Positions 51,246 to 61,121 are shown, numbered from the stretch's first letter. The stretch: 64,000 nucleotides of DNA from an uncultured Methanomassiliicoccales archaeon (GCA_959597175.1 CAUFXM010000005.1:1-64000), one strand, 5' to 3'. The notes: generated by a model not told the origin, from the letters alone. Numbers and translations: made by a program.

Positions 51246-52490
51246 GTGTACGTGGAATGCGGTTCGCCGCAGCTGGCGTCCGAGGCGATAGCCGCGGCGT
51301 CCCGTCTGGAAGGCCGGTGCGCGGAGACTCTGACCCGCGAGTCCCCGAGGTTGTTCCGGAGGACTGTGGACCCGGAGGTCACCATTCACGTCCACGGGTT
51401 CCTGCGCGAGCACGGTTGCGAACCGAGGGGGGAGGCGTTCCGCATGGGTTTCGAGTACCTCGGGACCGAGTTCGGGTACCTGAGCTGCGATGCGGACGGG
51501 CCTGTGGCGGAGCTCCACGGCATCATGGTCCACCATCCGCGGGGGGACGAGGTCTTCGGGTGCATACGCTCGGTCGGCGCCGAGGCGATGCTCGTCGGTG
51601 CGATGTGGCACATCCACATGTGCGCGCTGTTCCTCTCGAACCGCAGTTCGGTGGAGCTGTCGGGGTTCCTGGGGGAGCTCGGCTGCGGATCCGCGTTCCT
51701 GGGGTACGGCGACTGGTTCTCCGCAGTGGGTCTGCGCAGGGGCCGTCTGGATGGGCCGATAGGCTCGCTGAGGGCATGGGCTGCGGTCATGGGCATATTC
51801 AGGGGTTTCCCCAGGGTGGTGGCGATGAATCTTGAACGCCTCGGGAGGTCTGCGAGGGTGAGGAGGCGGGAGTCCGAGACGCCGCTGAACGCATGTTTCG
51901 CCAAGGTGGAGTTCGATGGACGCATGACCGACCAGGCGATAGCGGAGGTGGGGGACTGCTTCTCAGGCATGCTTGGGTCAGGGGTCCTGCCTCCGGTGTC
52001 CAAGGGGTTCCTCGCATGTGTCAGGTTCAGGAGGTACTCCCACGTCCGCATCAGCCAGGGTCTGGAAAGCGTCGCGTGGTACGAGGGCGACTTCAGGACG
52101 GTGTTCGTCAACGCGCTGTCCCCTGGGACTTTCGTCCACGAGTACGGCCACTGCCTGGACCACAGCCTCGGCTGGATCTCCGCGAGTGCGGGGTTCCGGG
52201 AGGTGTACGACACCTATCGCCACGAGGTCGACGGTGCCCTGCCCCAGGGCAGGGAGGACTACTATCTGCAGAGGAGGGAGGTGTTCGCACGCTGCCTGGA
52301 GATCCGGGCGATGTCCCGGACCGGTCCGTGCACGCTCCTGAACGACGTGTCCGGTTCCCAGGTCCACCCAATGTCGCCCATGATGGTGGGGGTGGTGGAG
52401 CGCTTCTTCGACTCCTTGCAGGGAGGGCCGGCGAACCGTCCAAATATCCACGAGGACATGACCGTCCATGGATCCAGAGAGCAGGTCTGA
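51246..52490 (+). CDS. Unrecognised protein with HEYGH zinc-protease motif
   Basis: A 414-residue protein that I cannot assign to a named family. Residues 298-306 read HEYGHCLDH, a good HExxH zincin motif with a following His/Asp. REVFARCLE at about residue 340 could supply a third, Glu, ligand, as in other zincins. The first 280 residues are not recognisable and contain several Cys and His. The annotated start is GTG at 51246. In-frame sequence upstream (from about 51210) also looks coding (RAEDALDELAR) but has no standard start codon, so the true start is uncertain. It overlaps the next gene by 23 bases. Confidence 0.65.
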   Translation: MYVECGSPQLASEAIAAASRLEGRCAETLTRESPRLFRRTVDPEVTIHVHGFLREHGCEPRGEAFRMGFEYLGTEFGYLSCDADGPVAELHGIMVHHPRGDEVFGCIRSVGAEAMLVGAMWHIHMCALFLSNRSSVELSGFLGELGCGSAFLGYGDWFSAVGLRRGRLDGPIGSLRAWAAVMGIFRGFPRVVAMNLERLGRSARVRRRESETPLNACFAKVEFDGRMTDQAIAEVGDCFSGMLGSGVLPPVSKGFLACVRFRRYSHVRISQGLESVAWYEGDFRTVFVNALSPGTFVHEYGHCLDHSLGWISASAGFREVYDTYRHEVDGALPQGREDYYLQRREVFARCLEIRAMSRTGPCTLLNDVSGSQVHPMSPMMVGVVERFFDSLQGGPANRPNIHEDMTVHGSREQV

Positions 52491-52977
52491 GTCGATAGTG
52501 AGGTTCCAGAGGACGGTCGTCCAGGAGATTCTGGGGAAGATCCCGGAGACGGAGTTCCGCATCGATCCGACGGAGGGAACGTGCGAGTCGCTCGTCGCCT
52601 GCGCCAGGTCCCTCGCAGAGGTGGCGATGGGGGGAGACGGGGATGTCGACGAGTCATTCGAGGGCACCGTGCTCGATGCGGTGGAGCTGTACGCCCTCGC
52701 CGTGTCGGCGGTGAGGTGGTCGGAGTGCCCCTTGTCGGCGGAGGAGCCGGACGCCCCGTCGAGGATGATCTCGATGATGATGTCCCGCACCATGACCGCA
52801 CCGCTTCCCGTTAAGACCCTGGCCAACGAGTTCCGCCTGGCGCCGTACCGGGCGCCGGAGGTGGTCAGGTACCGTCGGTTCTGCCACGGCGGGAAGGTGG
52901 ATTTCGACGAGTGGGAGTCCGATTCGGGGGACCCGGAGTACGTCCGCATGCTCGCCTCCGTCACCCGTGGGAGTTAA
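52468..52977 (+). CDS. Unknown protein, partner of the HEYGH protein gene
   Basis: A 169-residue soluble protein with no family that I recognise. It is acidic and mostly helical, with SMMMSRTMTAPLPVKTLANE and an aromatic C-terminal part (YRAPEVVRYRRFCHGGKVDF). Its ATG lies 23 bases inside the end of the preceding gene, indicating translational coupling. The two products may interact, for example as protease and regulator or inhibitor, but nothing in the sequence shows this directly. Confidence 0.6.
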   Translation: MDPESRSESIVRFQRTVVQEILGKIPETEFRIDPTEGTCESLVACARSLAEVAMGGDGDVDESFEGTVLDAVELYALAVSAVRWSECPLSAEEPDAPSRMISMMMSRTMTAPLPVKTLANEFRLAPYRAPEVVRYRRFCHGGKVDFDEWESDSGDPEYVRMLASVTRGS

Positions 52978-53041
52978 CGGTATTAACGCCGTTATCACAT
53001 GTGACGAACCCTTTATATCCGCTCCCCGAGTGGGAACGGGC

Positions 53042-53815
53042 ATGATATTCGTCTTCTCGGGAACCGGCAACTCCTACCATGTGGCCCGCCGCATCGCGGA
53101 CGCGCTGGGCGTGGGCATGGTGGACGTAGCCGCCGCTGTCAGGTACAAGCGCTTCGGGTACGATGCCGCTGGAGAACCCATCGGCTTCGTGTTCCCCACG
53201 TACTACTACGGGCTCCCCTCCATGGTGAGGACGCTGGCTGAGAACATCCAGGTCAGGAATCCGGGGAGGGTGTTCTGCGTGGCGACCTGCGGGGAGGAGT
53301 CCGGAGGGGCCTGCGAGATGCTGTCCGAGACGCTCGGAACGCGCCTTGGGGTGGACGCCTCCTACGACGTCGTGATGCCAGACAACTCCATCTTCGCATT
53401 CGAACCACCGACCCCTGATCAAGAGGCGGAGACCCTCGACATCGCCGAAGGGGAGATAGACTCGATCATAGAATCGATAAAGGGAGGGGAGTCCGGCGAC
53501 CATTGCAAGCACAGGGGTTCGCAGGATTGGCGCTCGGTCTACCCCAGGTACGACGAGGACAGGGTCACCGAACCCTTCACCGTCACCGACAGGTGCATCG
53601 AGTGCAGGATCTGCGAGGAGGTCTGCCCGGAGCAGATTATCAAGGTCTACCACAGGAAGCCGGTATGGGACGAGGAGCGCTGCAGCATGTGCATGAGCTG
53701 TCTGGAGCTCTGTCCGAAGCAGGCCATAGAGTTCGGGGAGGCGACCGTCGGAAGACGCAGGTTCTTCCACAGGGACTACTACGAGAGGAGCCTAGGCGTG
53801 AAGCTGAGGTACTGA
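53042..53815 (+). CDS. EFR1-type flavodoxin/ferredoxin fusion
   Basis: A 257-residue redox protein joining a flavodoxin-like domain (FVFSGTGNSYHVARRIA at the N-terminus, FMN phosphate loop) to a C-terminal two-cluster ferredoxin (CIECRICEEVCPEQI and CSMCMSCLELCPKQA). EFR1 proteins occur in anaerobes as low-potential electron carriers. I placed the start at the ATG at 53042, about 25 bases after the TATA box CTTTATATCC, so it is probably leaderless. The earlier in-frame codons from 52967 are in the promoter. Possible clients include RamA-type activation or reductases, but none is linked. Confidence 0.88.
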   Translation: MIFVFSGTGNSYHVARRIADALGVGMVDVAAAVRYKRFGYDAAGEPIGFVFPTYYYGLPSMVRTLAENIQVRNPGRVFCVATCGEESGGACEMLSETLGTRLGVDASYDVVMPDNSIFAFEPPTPDQEAETLDIAEGEIDSIIESIKGGESGDHCKHRGSQDWRSVYPRYDEDRVTEPFTVTDRCIECRICEEVCPEQIIKVYHRKPVWDEERCSMCMSCLELCPKQAIEFGEATVGRRRFFHRDYYERSLGVKLRY

Positions 53816-53871
53816 CCCCGTCCTCGGACGTAAATACGTCTCCGACGATGGGGGAGCCAGAGGAATGCCAT

Positions 53872-55206
53872 ATGGGATTCAGAGACGATGAGAACGTTCC
53901 CGCGGGACCGCTGAACAAGGACGGGCTGAGGTTCGAGACCGTCATGCTGCATGCCGGCCAGGAGGAACCGGATCCGGCATCGGACTCCCGCGCGGTGCCC
54001 ATCTACCTGACCACATCCTACGTCTTCAAGGACTGCGACGACGCGGCCGACAGATTCGCCCTCAGGAAGGACGGGAACATATACAGCCGTCTCACCAACT
54101 CCACGACGGAGGCGTTCGAGAGGAGGATCGCCGCGCTCGAGGGGGGAACCGCCGCGCTGGCGGTGGCATCGGGGGCGGCCGCGATCACGTATGCGATCAA
54201 CAACCTGGCGTTTGCAGGGGACCACATCGTCTCGTCCATCACGATCTACGGGGGCACGATAAACTACTTCGGCCACACGATGAAGTCCTACGGGGTGGAC
54301 TGCACCTTCGTGGACCCCACTCAGCCCGACCCGATCGGGAACTTCGAGAGGGCCATCCGCGACAACACCAAGGCGGTGTTCGTGGAGACCATCGGCAACC
54401 CCAACGCCAACCTGATAGACATCGACGCCCTGGCCGAGATGTGCCACAGGCATGGGGTGCCTCTCGTGGTGGACAACACATTCGCCACGCCCTACCTGTT
54501 CAGACCGCTCGACCATGGCGCGGACATCGTGATAGAGTCCGCGACCAAGTTCATCGGCGGCCACGGCACCGTCCTGGGAGGGGTGATAGTGGAGGGCGGG
54601 AGGTTCGACTGGGTCGGATCCGGCAGGTTCCCGCACATGTCAGAGCCGGACCCGAGTTACCATGGCGTGTGCTTCGCCAGGGACATCCCCGATGCACCGT
54701 TCTGCTCCAGGGTCAGGGCCATAATCCTGAGGGACATGGGAGCCTGCATCTCGCCGGTGAACAGCTTCGCCCTGATGCAGGGGCTGGAGACCCTGAGCCT
54801 CAGGGTGGAGCGCCACGTCTACAACACCCAGAGGGTGGTGGAGTTCCTGTCCGGTCATCCCAAGGTGGAGAGGGTGAACCATCCGATGCTCCTCGACCAC
54901 CCCGACCATGCGCTCTACGAGAGGTACTTCCCCAACGGCGCGGGATCCATTTTCACGTTCGAGACCAAGGGCGGAAGGGAGGGGGCAAAGCGCTTCGCCG
55001 ACTCGATGAGGCTGTTCTCCCTCCTGGCCAACGTTGCCGACATGAAGTCGCTGGTCATCCATCCAGCCAGCACCACCCACTCGCAGCTCTCGGAGGAGCA
55101 GCTGGCAGAGTCGGGGATAAAGCCGTCCACCATCAGGCTGTCCATCGGTTGCGAGCACATAGAGGACATAATCGCCGACCTGTCACAGGCGCTGGACAAG
55201 GTCTGA
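53872..55206 (+). CDS. metY: O-acetylhomoserine sulfhydrylase (Cys/Met metabolism PLP enzyme)
   Basis: PLP enzyme of the gamma-family that makes homocysteine from O-acetylhomoserine and sulfide. The 444-residue length and RLTNSTTEAFERRIAALEGG, YGGTINYFGHTM, VVDNTFATPYL and PLP-lysine Lys226 in ESATKFIGGHGT all match MetY rather than the shorter MetB. The start at 53872 is likely; an in-frame ATG lies at 53848. A TATA-like GTAAATACG precedes by about 40 bases. Confidence 0.92.
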   Translation: MGFRDDENVPAGPLNKDGLRFETVMLHAGQEEPDPASDSRAVPIYLTTSYVFKDCDDAADRFALRKDGNIYSRLTNSTTEAFERRIAALEGGTAALAVASGAAAITYAINNLAFAGDHIVSSITIYGGTINYFGHTMKSYGVDCTFVDPTQPDPIGNFERAIRDNTKAVFVETIGNPNANLIDIDALAEMCHRHGVPLVVDNTFATPYLFRPLDHGADIVIESATKFIGGHGTVLGGVIVEGGRFDWVGSGRFPHMSEPDPSYHGVCFARDIPDAPFCSRVRAIILRDMGACISPVNSFALMQGLETLSLRVERHVYNTQRVVEFLSGHPKVERVNHPMLLDHPDHALYERYFPNGAGSIFTFETKGGREGAKRFADSMRLFSLLANVADMKSLVIHPASTTHSQLSEEQLAESGIKPSTIRLSIGCEHIEDIIADLSQALDKV

Positions 55207-55397
55207 GCATCCTCATCCCGGGTTCCGCGTCCCGAGTCGGACGCAACAGGACGTGGGGGTGCGGGCCTGGATGCCGACCGGCGTTCCGGCCATACCCCCG
55301 CCCCCTATATTTAAACGCATACTTTTCTGCTGTTGGATGCATAAACCAAGAGTTTATCACGTCCTTGTGCGTTGTCACCGTCAGAGGTAGTTGGCCA

Positions 55398-56030
55398 ATG
55401 GAAAAGGTCCTGATGTCGCCCATTTCGCTCTCCCCCGGCAACCGTCTCGTGGTCGTGTTCGGCGGAGGGGCCGTGGCGTTGCGCAAGTGCCGCCATTTCG
55501 AGGGCTTCAGGATCAGGGTCGTCTCCCCAGAGGTCCTCCCGGAGCTCGAATCCATGGCGGAGGAGGTCGTCAGGGAGGCCGTGGACCCGGAGACGGCGGG
55601 CCCCTGCATGGACGGGGCGGACATAGTCGTGGCAGCCACCTCGAGCCATGAGCTCAACGATGCGATACGCGATCTGTCGATGTCGAAGGGGATCATGACC
55701 AACTCCGCACACGGCGGAGGGGACGTCCTGATCCCGTCCACGCTGCACAGGGACGGATACACCGTGACGGTCTCCTCCGAGGGGAGGGTGCCGGCCTTCC
55801 CGCCCTATGTGATCAAGAGGATAGACGATTGGCTCGACCCGTCGTACGACGCCATGCTCGCGCTCCTGGTCGACCTCAGGGCGGTGATCCGCGACAGGAT
55901 ACCGACCCAGCCAGGCAGGGCGGAGTTCCTGGCCGGGGTCCTGGCGGACGATGACGTCTGGGGACTCCTAAGGGCAGGCGACAGGGAAGGGGCCTATGCG
56001 GCCGCGTTGAGGAGGGGCGGTCTCGAATGA
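55398..56030 (+). CDS. Precorrin-2 dehydrogenase (siroheme synthase N-domain type)
   Basis: NAD-dependent oxidation of precorrin-2 to sirohydrochlorin. The 210-residue protein has a Rossmann motif VVVFGGGAVALRKC, then VAATSSHELNDAIRD, NSAHGGGDVLIPST and TVSSEGRVPAF, matching Met8p/CysG N-terminal domains. It overlaps hemA by four bases (ATGATA context), so it is the first gene of a seven-gene tetrapyrrole operon. A TATA-like CTATATTTAAAC lies 80-90 bases upstream, leaving a short untranslated leader. Confidence 0.9.
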   Translation: MEKVLMSPISLSPGNRLVVVFGGGAVALRKCRHFEGFRIRVVSPEVLPELESMAEEVVREAVDPETAGPCMDGADIVVAATSSHELNDAIRDLSMSKGIMTNSAHGGGDVLIPSTLHRDGYTVTVSSEGRVPAFPPYVIKRIDDWLDPSYDAMLALLVDLRAVIRDRIPTQPGRAEFLAGVLADDDVWGLLRAGDREGAYAAALRRGGLE

Positions 56031-57268
56031 TAGTCAGCATGCATGTCACGCACACCTCCGCCGGGGGGACGGAGGGCCTGAACGACGTAGTCCCCCTACT
56101 GGAGTCCGAGATCGGGAAGAGGATCACCGGGGTCCCCCAGGTCACCGAGTACGTGATCGTGAGGACCTGCAACCGTTTCGAGGTGTACACGGCCGTGACG
56201 GACAACCGTGCGGTGGAGGATTACCTACAATCCACAATCAAGACGGTTGTGCCTTCGTCCAACATCGCGTACATTCTGCAGGACAGGGAGAGCATCAAGC
56301 ACCTGTTCAGGGTGGTGTGCGGGCTGGACTCCCTCATCGTGGGGGAGGACCAGATCCAGCACCAGGTCAGGGAGTCCTATGCCAAGGCGAAGGAGGAGGG
56401 TCATGTGGGTGCAATGCTCACCCGCCTGTTCGACAACGCAATGATAGTCGGGAAGAGGGTCAGGTCGGAGACCGCTCTCAACAAGGGCGCCGTGTCCGTG
56501 GGGTCCGCCGCCGTGGAGCTGGCGGAGAGCAGGATAGGGGACCTGGGCGGGAAGGCGATAACGATACTGGGGGCCGGGGACATAGCCTCGGTGATTTCCA
56601 AGAACCTGGTCGGCAAGAATGTGGGCACGGTGATAGTCTCGAATAGGACATACAGTCGCGCCATAGAGCTGGCAGACGAGCTGGGCGGGAAGGCTGTGAG
56701 CATGGCCCGCCTCACCGAGGCCGTCGCCGAGTCGGACGTGGTCCTCGTGGCCACAGGGGCTCCGCACGCAGTGCTCCATACACACCATGTGGAGGAGGCC
56801 ATGGCGAGGAGACCGGACAGGACGCTTCTGATCATCGATGTGTCCGTACCGAGGAATACGGATGCCGAGGTGGCAGGAATCCCGAACGTCGACCTCGAGA
56901 ACATGGACTCGCTCCAGACCATAGCCATGCGCAACGTGGAGAGGAGGCGCAACGAGATAGTCAGCGCCGAGAAGATCATAGGCCAGGAGCTGGCCAGGCT
57001 GGATTCCGAGCAGAGGGAGCAGCTGGCCAACGACGTGATACGCAGGATCGGTATCAAAATGGCCGCCATAAGGGAGCATGAGGTGGAGACCGCCCTGTCC
57101 AGGGCGGGAGCCGCCGATGTCCACGAGCTCATCGACGACCTGTCGAGGGCTCTCTCAAACAAGTTCACGGCCGAACTCTACAGGAATCTGAGGGAGGCCT
57201 CACGCGACGGCCGCACCGACAGGTGCGAGGCCGCCGTCGAATTGTTCGGATTGGGTGATGTGCAATGA
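56027..57268 (+). CDS. hemA: Glutamyl-tRNA reductase
   Basis: First committed enzyme of the C5 tetrapyrrole pathway: reduces Glu-tRNA to glutamate-1-semialdehyde. The 413-residue protein shows the catalytic Cys in RTCNRFEVY, the substrate-site GLDSLIVGEDQI, the NADPH loop ILGAGDIASVISK and SNRTYSRA. A C-terminal dimerisation helix ends the protein. It overlaps both neighbours by four bases. Confidence 0.96.
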   Translation: MIVSMHVTHTSAGGTEGLNDVVPLLESEIGKRITGVPQVTEYVIVRTCNRFEVYTAVTDNRAVEDYLQSTIKTVVPSSNIAYILQDRESIKHLFRVVCGLDSLIVGEDQIQHQVRESYAKAKEEGHVGAMLTRLFDNAMIVGKRVRSETALNKGAVSVGSAAVELAESRIGDLGGKAITILGAGDIASVISKNLVGKNVGTVIVSNRTYSRAIELADELGGKAVSMARLTEAVAESDVVLVATGAPHAVLHTHHVEEAMARRPDRTLLIIDVSVPRNTDAEVAGIPNVDLENMDSLQTIAMRNVERRRNEIVSAEKIIGQELARLDSEQREQLANDVIRRIGIKMAAIREHEVETALSRAGAADVHELIDDLSRALSNKFTAELYRNLREASRDGRTDRCEAAVELFGLGDVQ

Positions 57269-58236
57269 TGATGTACCCTGATGTGCGCCTCAGGAGGCTG
57301 AGGCAGAGCGAGAGGATGAGGAACCTTGTGGCCGAGACCAGGCTGCACCCTGATGAGCTGGTGCTGCCCATATTCTTCGACGCCAACATCGACTCGGTGA
57401 AGCTGACCGACTCCATGCCCGGCGTCCCCACGTACCCGCTGAAAGGATACGACGGGATAGCCAGCGGGATCCAGGAGAGCAACGTCAACTCGGTGCTCGT
57501 GTTCGGCATCCCCTCGCACAAGGACGCCTGCGGGACCGGGGCCTACGAGAGCGACGGGGTCGTCCAGAAGGCGATAGCCGGGCTGAAGGAGAACTCCGAT
57601 ATGCTGGTCATAGCCGACCTGTGCCTGTGCGAGTACACCGACCACGGCCACTGCGGGGTCCTCGACGATTCCGGATACGTCCTCAACGACGAGACCATCG
57701 AGCTCTATGGGAGGACTGCCGTTTCCCAGGCGGAGGCGGGAGCGGACATCATCGCCCCCAGCGGCATGATGGACGGACAGATAGCCGCCATAAGGATCGC
57801 CCTCGACGATGCGGGTTTCAAGAACGTGCCGATCATGGCGTACAGCGCCAAGTTCTACAGCGCGTACTACGGTCCGTTCAGGGATGTCGCGGAGTCCGCC
57901 CCCGGCAAGGGGAACCGCGCGGGATACCAGATGCCCTGCGGGAACAGGCTCGAGGCCATGAGGGAGATTGAGATGGACGTCGCCGAGGGCGCCGACATGA
58001 TCATGGTCAAGCCCGCAGGACCGTACCTGGACATCATCAGGGATGCCAGGGAGAGGTTCGACCTGCCCCTGGCGGCATACCAGGTGTCCGGAGAGTACTC
58101 CATGATAAAGGCGGGTGCGGCGAACGGATGGATCGACGGGGACAGGATCATGATGGAGTCGCTGCTCGGCATAAAGAGGGCAGGCGCCGACATCATCATC
58201 ACATACTTCGCCGAGGAAGTCGCGAGGATGCTGTGA
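57265..58236 (+). CDS. hemB: Porphobilinogen synthase
   Basis: Condenses two 5-aminolevulinate molecules. The 323-residue barrel has RRLRQSERMRNLV at the N-terminus, the metal-site segment ADLCLCEYTDHGHCG with Cys residues indicating a zinc-type enzyme, SGMMDGQIAAIR, the Schiff-base lysine in YSAKFYSAYYGPF, and MVKPAGPYLDII. It overlaps hemA and is followed four bases later by hemL. Confidence 0.96.
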   Translation: MMMYPDVRLRRLRQSERMRNLVAETRLHPDELVLPIFFDANIDSVKLTDSMPGVPTYPLKGYDGIASGIQESNVNSVLVFGIPSHKDACGTGAYESDGVVQKAIAGLKENSDMLVIADLCLCEYTDHGHCGVLDDSGYVLNDETIELYGRTAVSQAEAGADIIAPSGMMDGQIAAIRIALDDAGFKNVPIMAYSAKFYSAYYGPFRDVAESAPGKGNRAGYQMPCGNRLEAMREIEMDVAEGADMIMVKPAGPYLDIIRDARERFDLPLAAYQVSGEYSMIKAGAANGWIDGDRIMMESLLGIKRAGADIIITYFAEEVARML

Positions 58237-58240
58237 TACC

Positions 58241-59509
58241 ATGGCAAGGTCTGAGCAGCTCTTCTCGGAATCGTCACAGCTCAGTCCGGGCGGCGTGTCC
58301 AGCCCGGTGAGGGCCTTCAAGCCGTATCCGCTGTTCATGAAAGGCGGTAGCGGATGCACCATCGAGGACGTGGACGGCAACAGGTACATAGACATGTGCA
58401 TGGCCTACGGTCCGCTCATTACCGGCCACGCCCATCCGAAGGTGATGGAGGCCGTGAGGGACCAGCTCACCAGGGGCGCGGTGTTCGGATGCCCCTCCGA
58501 GCAGGAGCTGGCTCTCGTGGAGAGGATCCACAAGGAGGTGCCATCCGCCGAGATGGTCAGGCTGGCGGTCACAGGCACCGAGGCCACCATGCACGCGATC
58601 CGCACGGCCCGCGGGTTCACCGGAAGGGACGACATCGTGAAGATGAGGGGCGGGTTCCACGGGGCGCACGACTCCGCGCTTGTCGCGGCTGGCAGCGGCT
58701 CGGCAGAGGGGGTCCCGTCGTCGAAGGGGGTCCTGGCGGATACGGCCAAGCATACTTTCACGGTCGAGTACAACGACCCGCAGGCCATGAGCGACGTCCT
58801 GGAGAGGAACGACATCGCATGCGTCATCATGGAGCCAGTGCTGGGCAACGTCGGTCTGGTCCCGCCCGACAAGGGCTATCTGGAGGAGGTCAGGAAGATC
58901 ACGAAGGAGAACGATGTCATCCTCATCTTCGACGAGGTCATCACCGGGTTCAGGGCCTCGTCCGGCGGCGCCCAGAAGCGCTACGGGGTCACCCCGGACA
59001 TGACCACCATGGCCAAGGTGATCGGGGGAGGGTTCCCGTGCGCGGCGTTCATGGGCAGGGCCGACATCATGTCCCAGGTGGCTCCCCAGGGACCGGTCTA
59101 CGCGGCTGGCACGTTCGCGGGGAACCCCGTATCCGCCGCCGCAGGTCTGGCGCAGATAGACCTCATGTGCACCGGCAGCAACTACGCGGACCTCGAGAAG
59201 CGCACGGCGAGGCTCACCTCGTCGATCAGGGAGTCCATGGAGGACGCCGGCGTCAGCGGATGCGTGAACTCCGTCGCCTCGATGTACGAGGTGTTCTTCG
59301 GCCCGACCGAGGTGAGGAACGGCACCCAGGCGGAGACTGCCGACCGTGCCATGTTCGACAGGCTGTTCAGGCACATGCTCGCCAACGGCGTGTACCTCGC
59401 CCCGTCGGCGCTGGAGCTGAGCTTCATGTCCCTGGTCCATGACGACGAGACGGTGGAGAGGCTCTGCGAGGCTTACAAGGGCTTCTTCTCCGAGGTGAAG
59501 AGGGGATGA
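58241..59509 (+). CDS. hemL: Glutamate-1-semialdehyde 2,1-aminomutase
   Basis: PLP enzyme converting glutamate-1-semialdehyde to 5-aminolevulinate. The 422-residue protein shows SPGGVSSPVRAF, GTEATMHAIRTARG, LIFDEVITGFR, the PLP lysine in TTMAKVIGGGFP, and AGTFAGNPVS, all typical of GSAM. It overlaps hemC by four bases (ATGA). Confidence 0.96.
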   Translation: MARSEQLFSESSQLSPGGVSSPVRAFKPYPLFMKGGSGCTIEDVDGNRYIDMCMAYGPLITGHAHPKVMEAVRDQLTRGAVFGCPSEQELALVERIHKEVPSAEMVRLAVTGTEATMHAIRTARGFTGRDDIVKMRGGFHGAHDSALVAAGSGSAEGVPSSKGVLADTAKHTFTVEYNDPQAMSDVLERNDIACVIMEPVLGNVGLVPPDKGYLEEVRKITKENDVILIFDEVITGFRASSGGAQKRYGVTPDMTTMAKVIGGGFPCAAFMGRADIMSQVAPQGPVYAAGTFAGNPVSAAAGLAQIDLMCTGSNYADLEKRTARLTSSIRESMEDAGVSGCVNSVASMYEVFFGPTEVRNGTQAETADRAMFDRLFRHMLANGVYLAPSALELSFMSLVHDDETVERLCEAYKGFFSEVKRG

Positions 59510-60381
59510 GGGTAGGCACCCGCGAGAGCAAGCTCGCCATGAGGCAGACGGAGATATTCCGCGACAGGATGGCCTCCGTCCGCCCGGACGTGGACTGCGA
59601 GATTGTCGGCATCAAGGCGTTGGGCGACATAGACCTCACGTCCCCGTTGAATCAGATGGCCGCCACCGGCGCATTCGTCCGCGAGTTGGACGAGGCCATG
59701 CTGAAGGGGGAGATAGACTGTTCCGTCAACTCCCTGAAGGACGTTCCCATAGACGTCACTCCCGGCCTGTGCGTGGCCGCGGTCCTGAACCGCGACTCCG
59801 TGGAGGACGTTATCCTTCCCTGTCCTCTCGAGGAGCTCCCCGAGGGGGCTAGGGTTGGGACGTCTTCGGTCAGGAGGGTGGAGATGCTCAGGGAGGTCCG
59901 TCCCGACATCCAGGTTGTCCCGCTCAGGGGGAACATACACACCCGTCTCTCCAAGCTTGACGCGGGTGAGTACGACGCCATCATACTGGCCAAGGCCGGT
60001 CTGGACCGTATGGGCATCGACAGACCGATGGCCGTGCTTGATAAGACCAAATTCATCCCAGCGCCCGCCCAGGGCGTCATCGCGGTGGAGTGCAGATCCG
60101 ACGACCCCGCCACCCTGGACGCCGTCCGTGCGCTGGACGACCCCGCCACCCGTCTCGCGGTCGGGGTCGAGAGGGGGATAATGAAGCTCATGGGGGCAGG
60201 ATGCTCCTCGCCGGTGGGCATCAACGCCGAGGTGACGGACGGGGGCGTCCTGGTGAGGGCGGTCTCGTACGGCTACTCGGACGGGCCCAGGAGGGCGGAG
60301 GCTATGCTGTCCGCCGACTATGTGATGGACGAGCTGCTGGACATCGCGGAGTACCTTACCGCAAAGAGGGATTCGATATGA
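59506..60381 (+). CDS. hemC: Hydroxymethylbilane synthase (porphobilinogen deaminase)
   Basis: Polymerises four porphobilinogen units. The 291-residue protein has VGTRESKLAMRQT, the catalytic HSLKD-equivalent NSLKDVPID (Asn replaces His in this line), GTSSVRR, LRGNIHTRLSKL and the dipyrromethane-cofactor cysteine in GAGCSSPVG. It overlaps hemL and cobA by four bases. Confidence 0.95.
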   Translation: MRVGTRESKLAMRQTEIFRDRMASVRPDVDCEIVGIKALGDIDLTSPLNQMAATGAFVRELDEAMLKGEIDCSVNSLKDVPIDVTPGLCVAAVLNRDSVEDVILPCPLEELPEGARVGTSSVRRVEMLREVRPDIQVVPLRGNIHTRLSKLDAGEYDAIILAKAGLDRMGIDRPMAVLDKTKFIPAPAQGVIAVECRSDDPATLDAVRALDDPATRLAVGVERGIMKLMGAGCSSPVGINAEVTDGGVLVRAVSYGYSDGPRRAEAMLSADYVMDELLDIAEYLTAKRDSI

Positions 60382-61121
60382 CAGGGAAGGTTTATCTTGT
60401 GGGCGCCGGGCCAGGGGACCCGGGCCTCTTCACGATCAAGGGGTTGGAGCTCCTGAGGCAGGCGGACGTGGTCATGTACGATGCTCTTGCCAATCCCGAT
60501 CTGCTCAAGGAGTGCAGGCCAGATGCCGAGGTCATCGACGCCGGCAAGAGGGCCAGGGACCACCACCTCAGCCAATGGCAGACCAACGAACTGCTGGTGA
60601 AGTACGCCAAGGACGGGAAGACCGTCGTGCGTCTGAAGGGCGGGGACCCGTTCCTGTTCGGCCGCGGTGCTGAGGAGGCTGAGGAGCTCAGGAAGGCGGG
60701 TGTCGAGGTCCACGTCGTCCCGGGGGTGTCGTCCTCGATCTCCGTCCCCGAGCTTGCCGGCATACCTGTGACGCACAGGGACCACGCCTCCCTCGTCACG
60801 TTCATCACCGGTCACGAGAAGGCGGACAGGGAGACCGACAGGGTCGACTGGAGGGCGCTGGTCTCCGGGCACGGGACCCTGGTCATCATGATGGGTCTCG
60901 GCAACGCCGGGAGGATATCCGCCGAGCTCATAGCCGGAGGGATGTCGCCTGACACGCCGGCTGCGGTGATCTCCAAGGGATCGACTCCGGAGCAGAGGGT
61001 AGCCGTCACCACCGTGTCCGGTCTGGAGTCCGCCATCAGGGACAATGGCCTGGAGCCGCCTGGCATAATGGTCGTCGGGGAGGTCGCCAAGGTCCGTGAC
61101 ATCCTGGGGGACCTGGCATGA
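60378..61121 (+). CDS. cobA: Uroporphyrinogen-III C-methyltransferase
   Basis: SAM-dependent double methylation of uroporphyrinogen III to precorrin-2, the branch point to siroheme, cobamides and F430. The 247-residue protein shows VYLVGAGPGDPGLFT, VVRLKGGDPFLFGRG, VVPGVSSSISVPELAGIPVTHR-type elements and TLVIMMGL. The ATG at 60378 overlaps the hemC stop. It precedes hemD with a four-base overlap. Confidence 0.95.
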   Translation: MTGKVYLVGAGPGDPGLFTIKGLELLRQADVVMYDALANPDLLKECRPDAEVIDAGKRARDHHLSQWQTNELLVKYAKDGKTVVRLKGGDPFLFGRGAEEAEELRKAGVEVHVVPGVSSSISVPELAGIPVTHRDHASLVTFITGHEKADRETDRVDWRALVSGHGTLVIMMGLGNAGRISAELIAGGMSPDTPAAVISKGSTPEQRVAVTTVSGLESAIRDNGLEPPGIMVVGEVAKVRDILGDLA

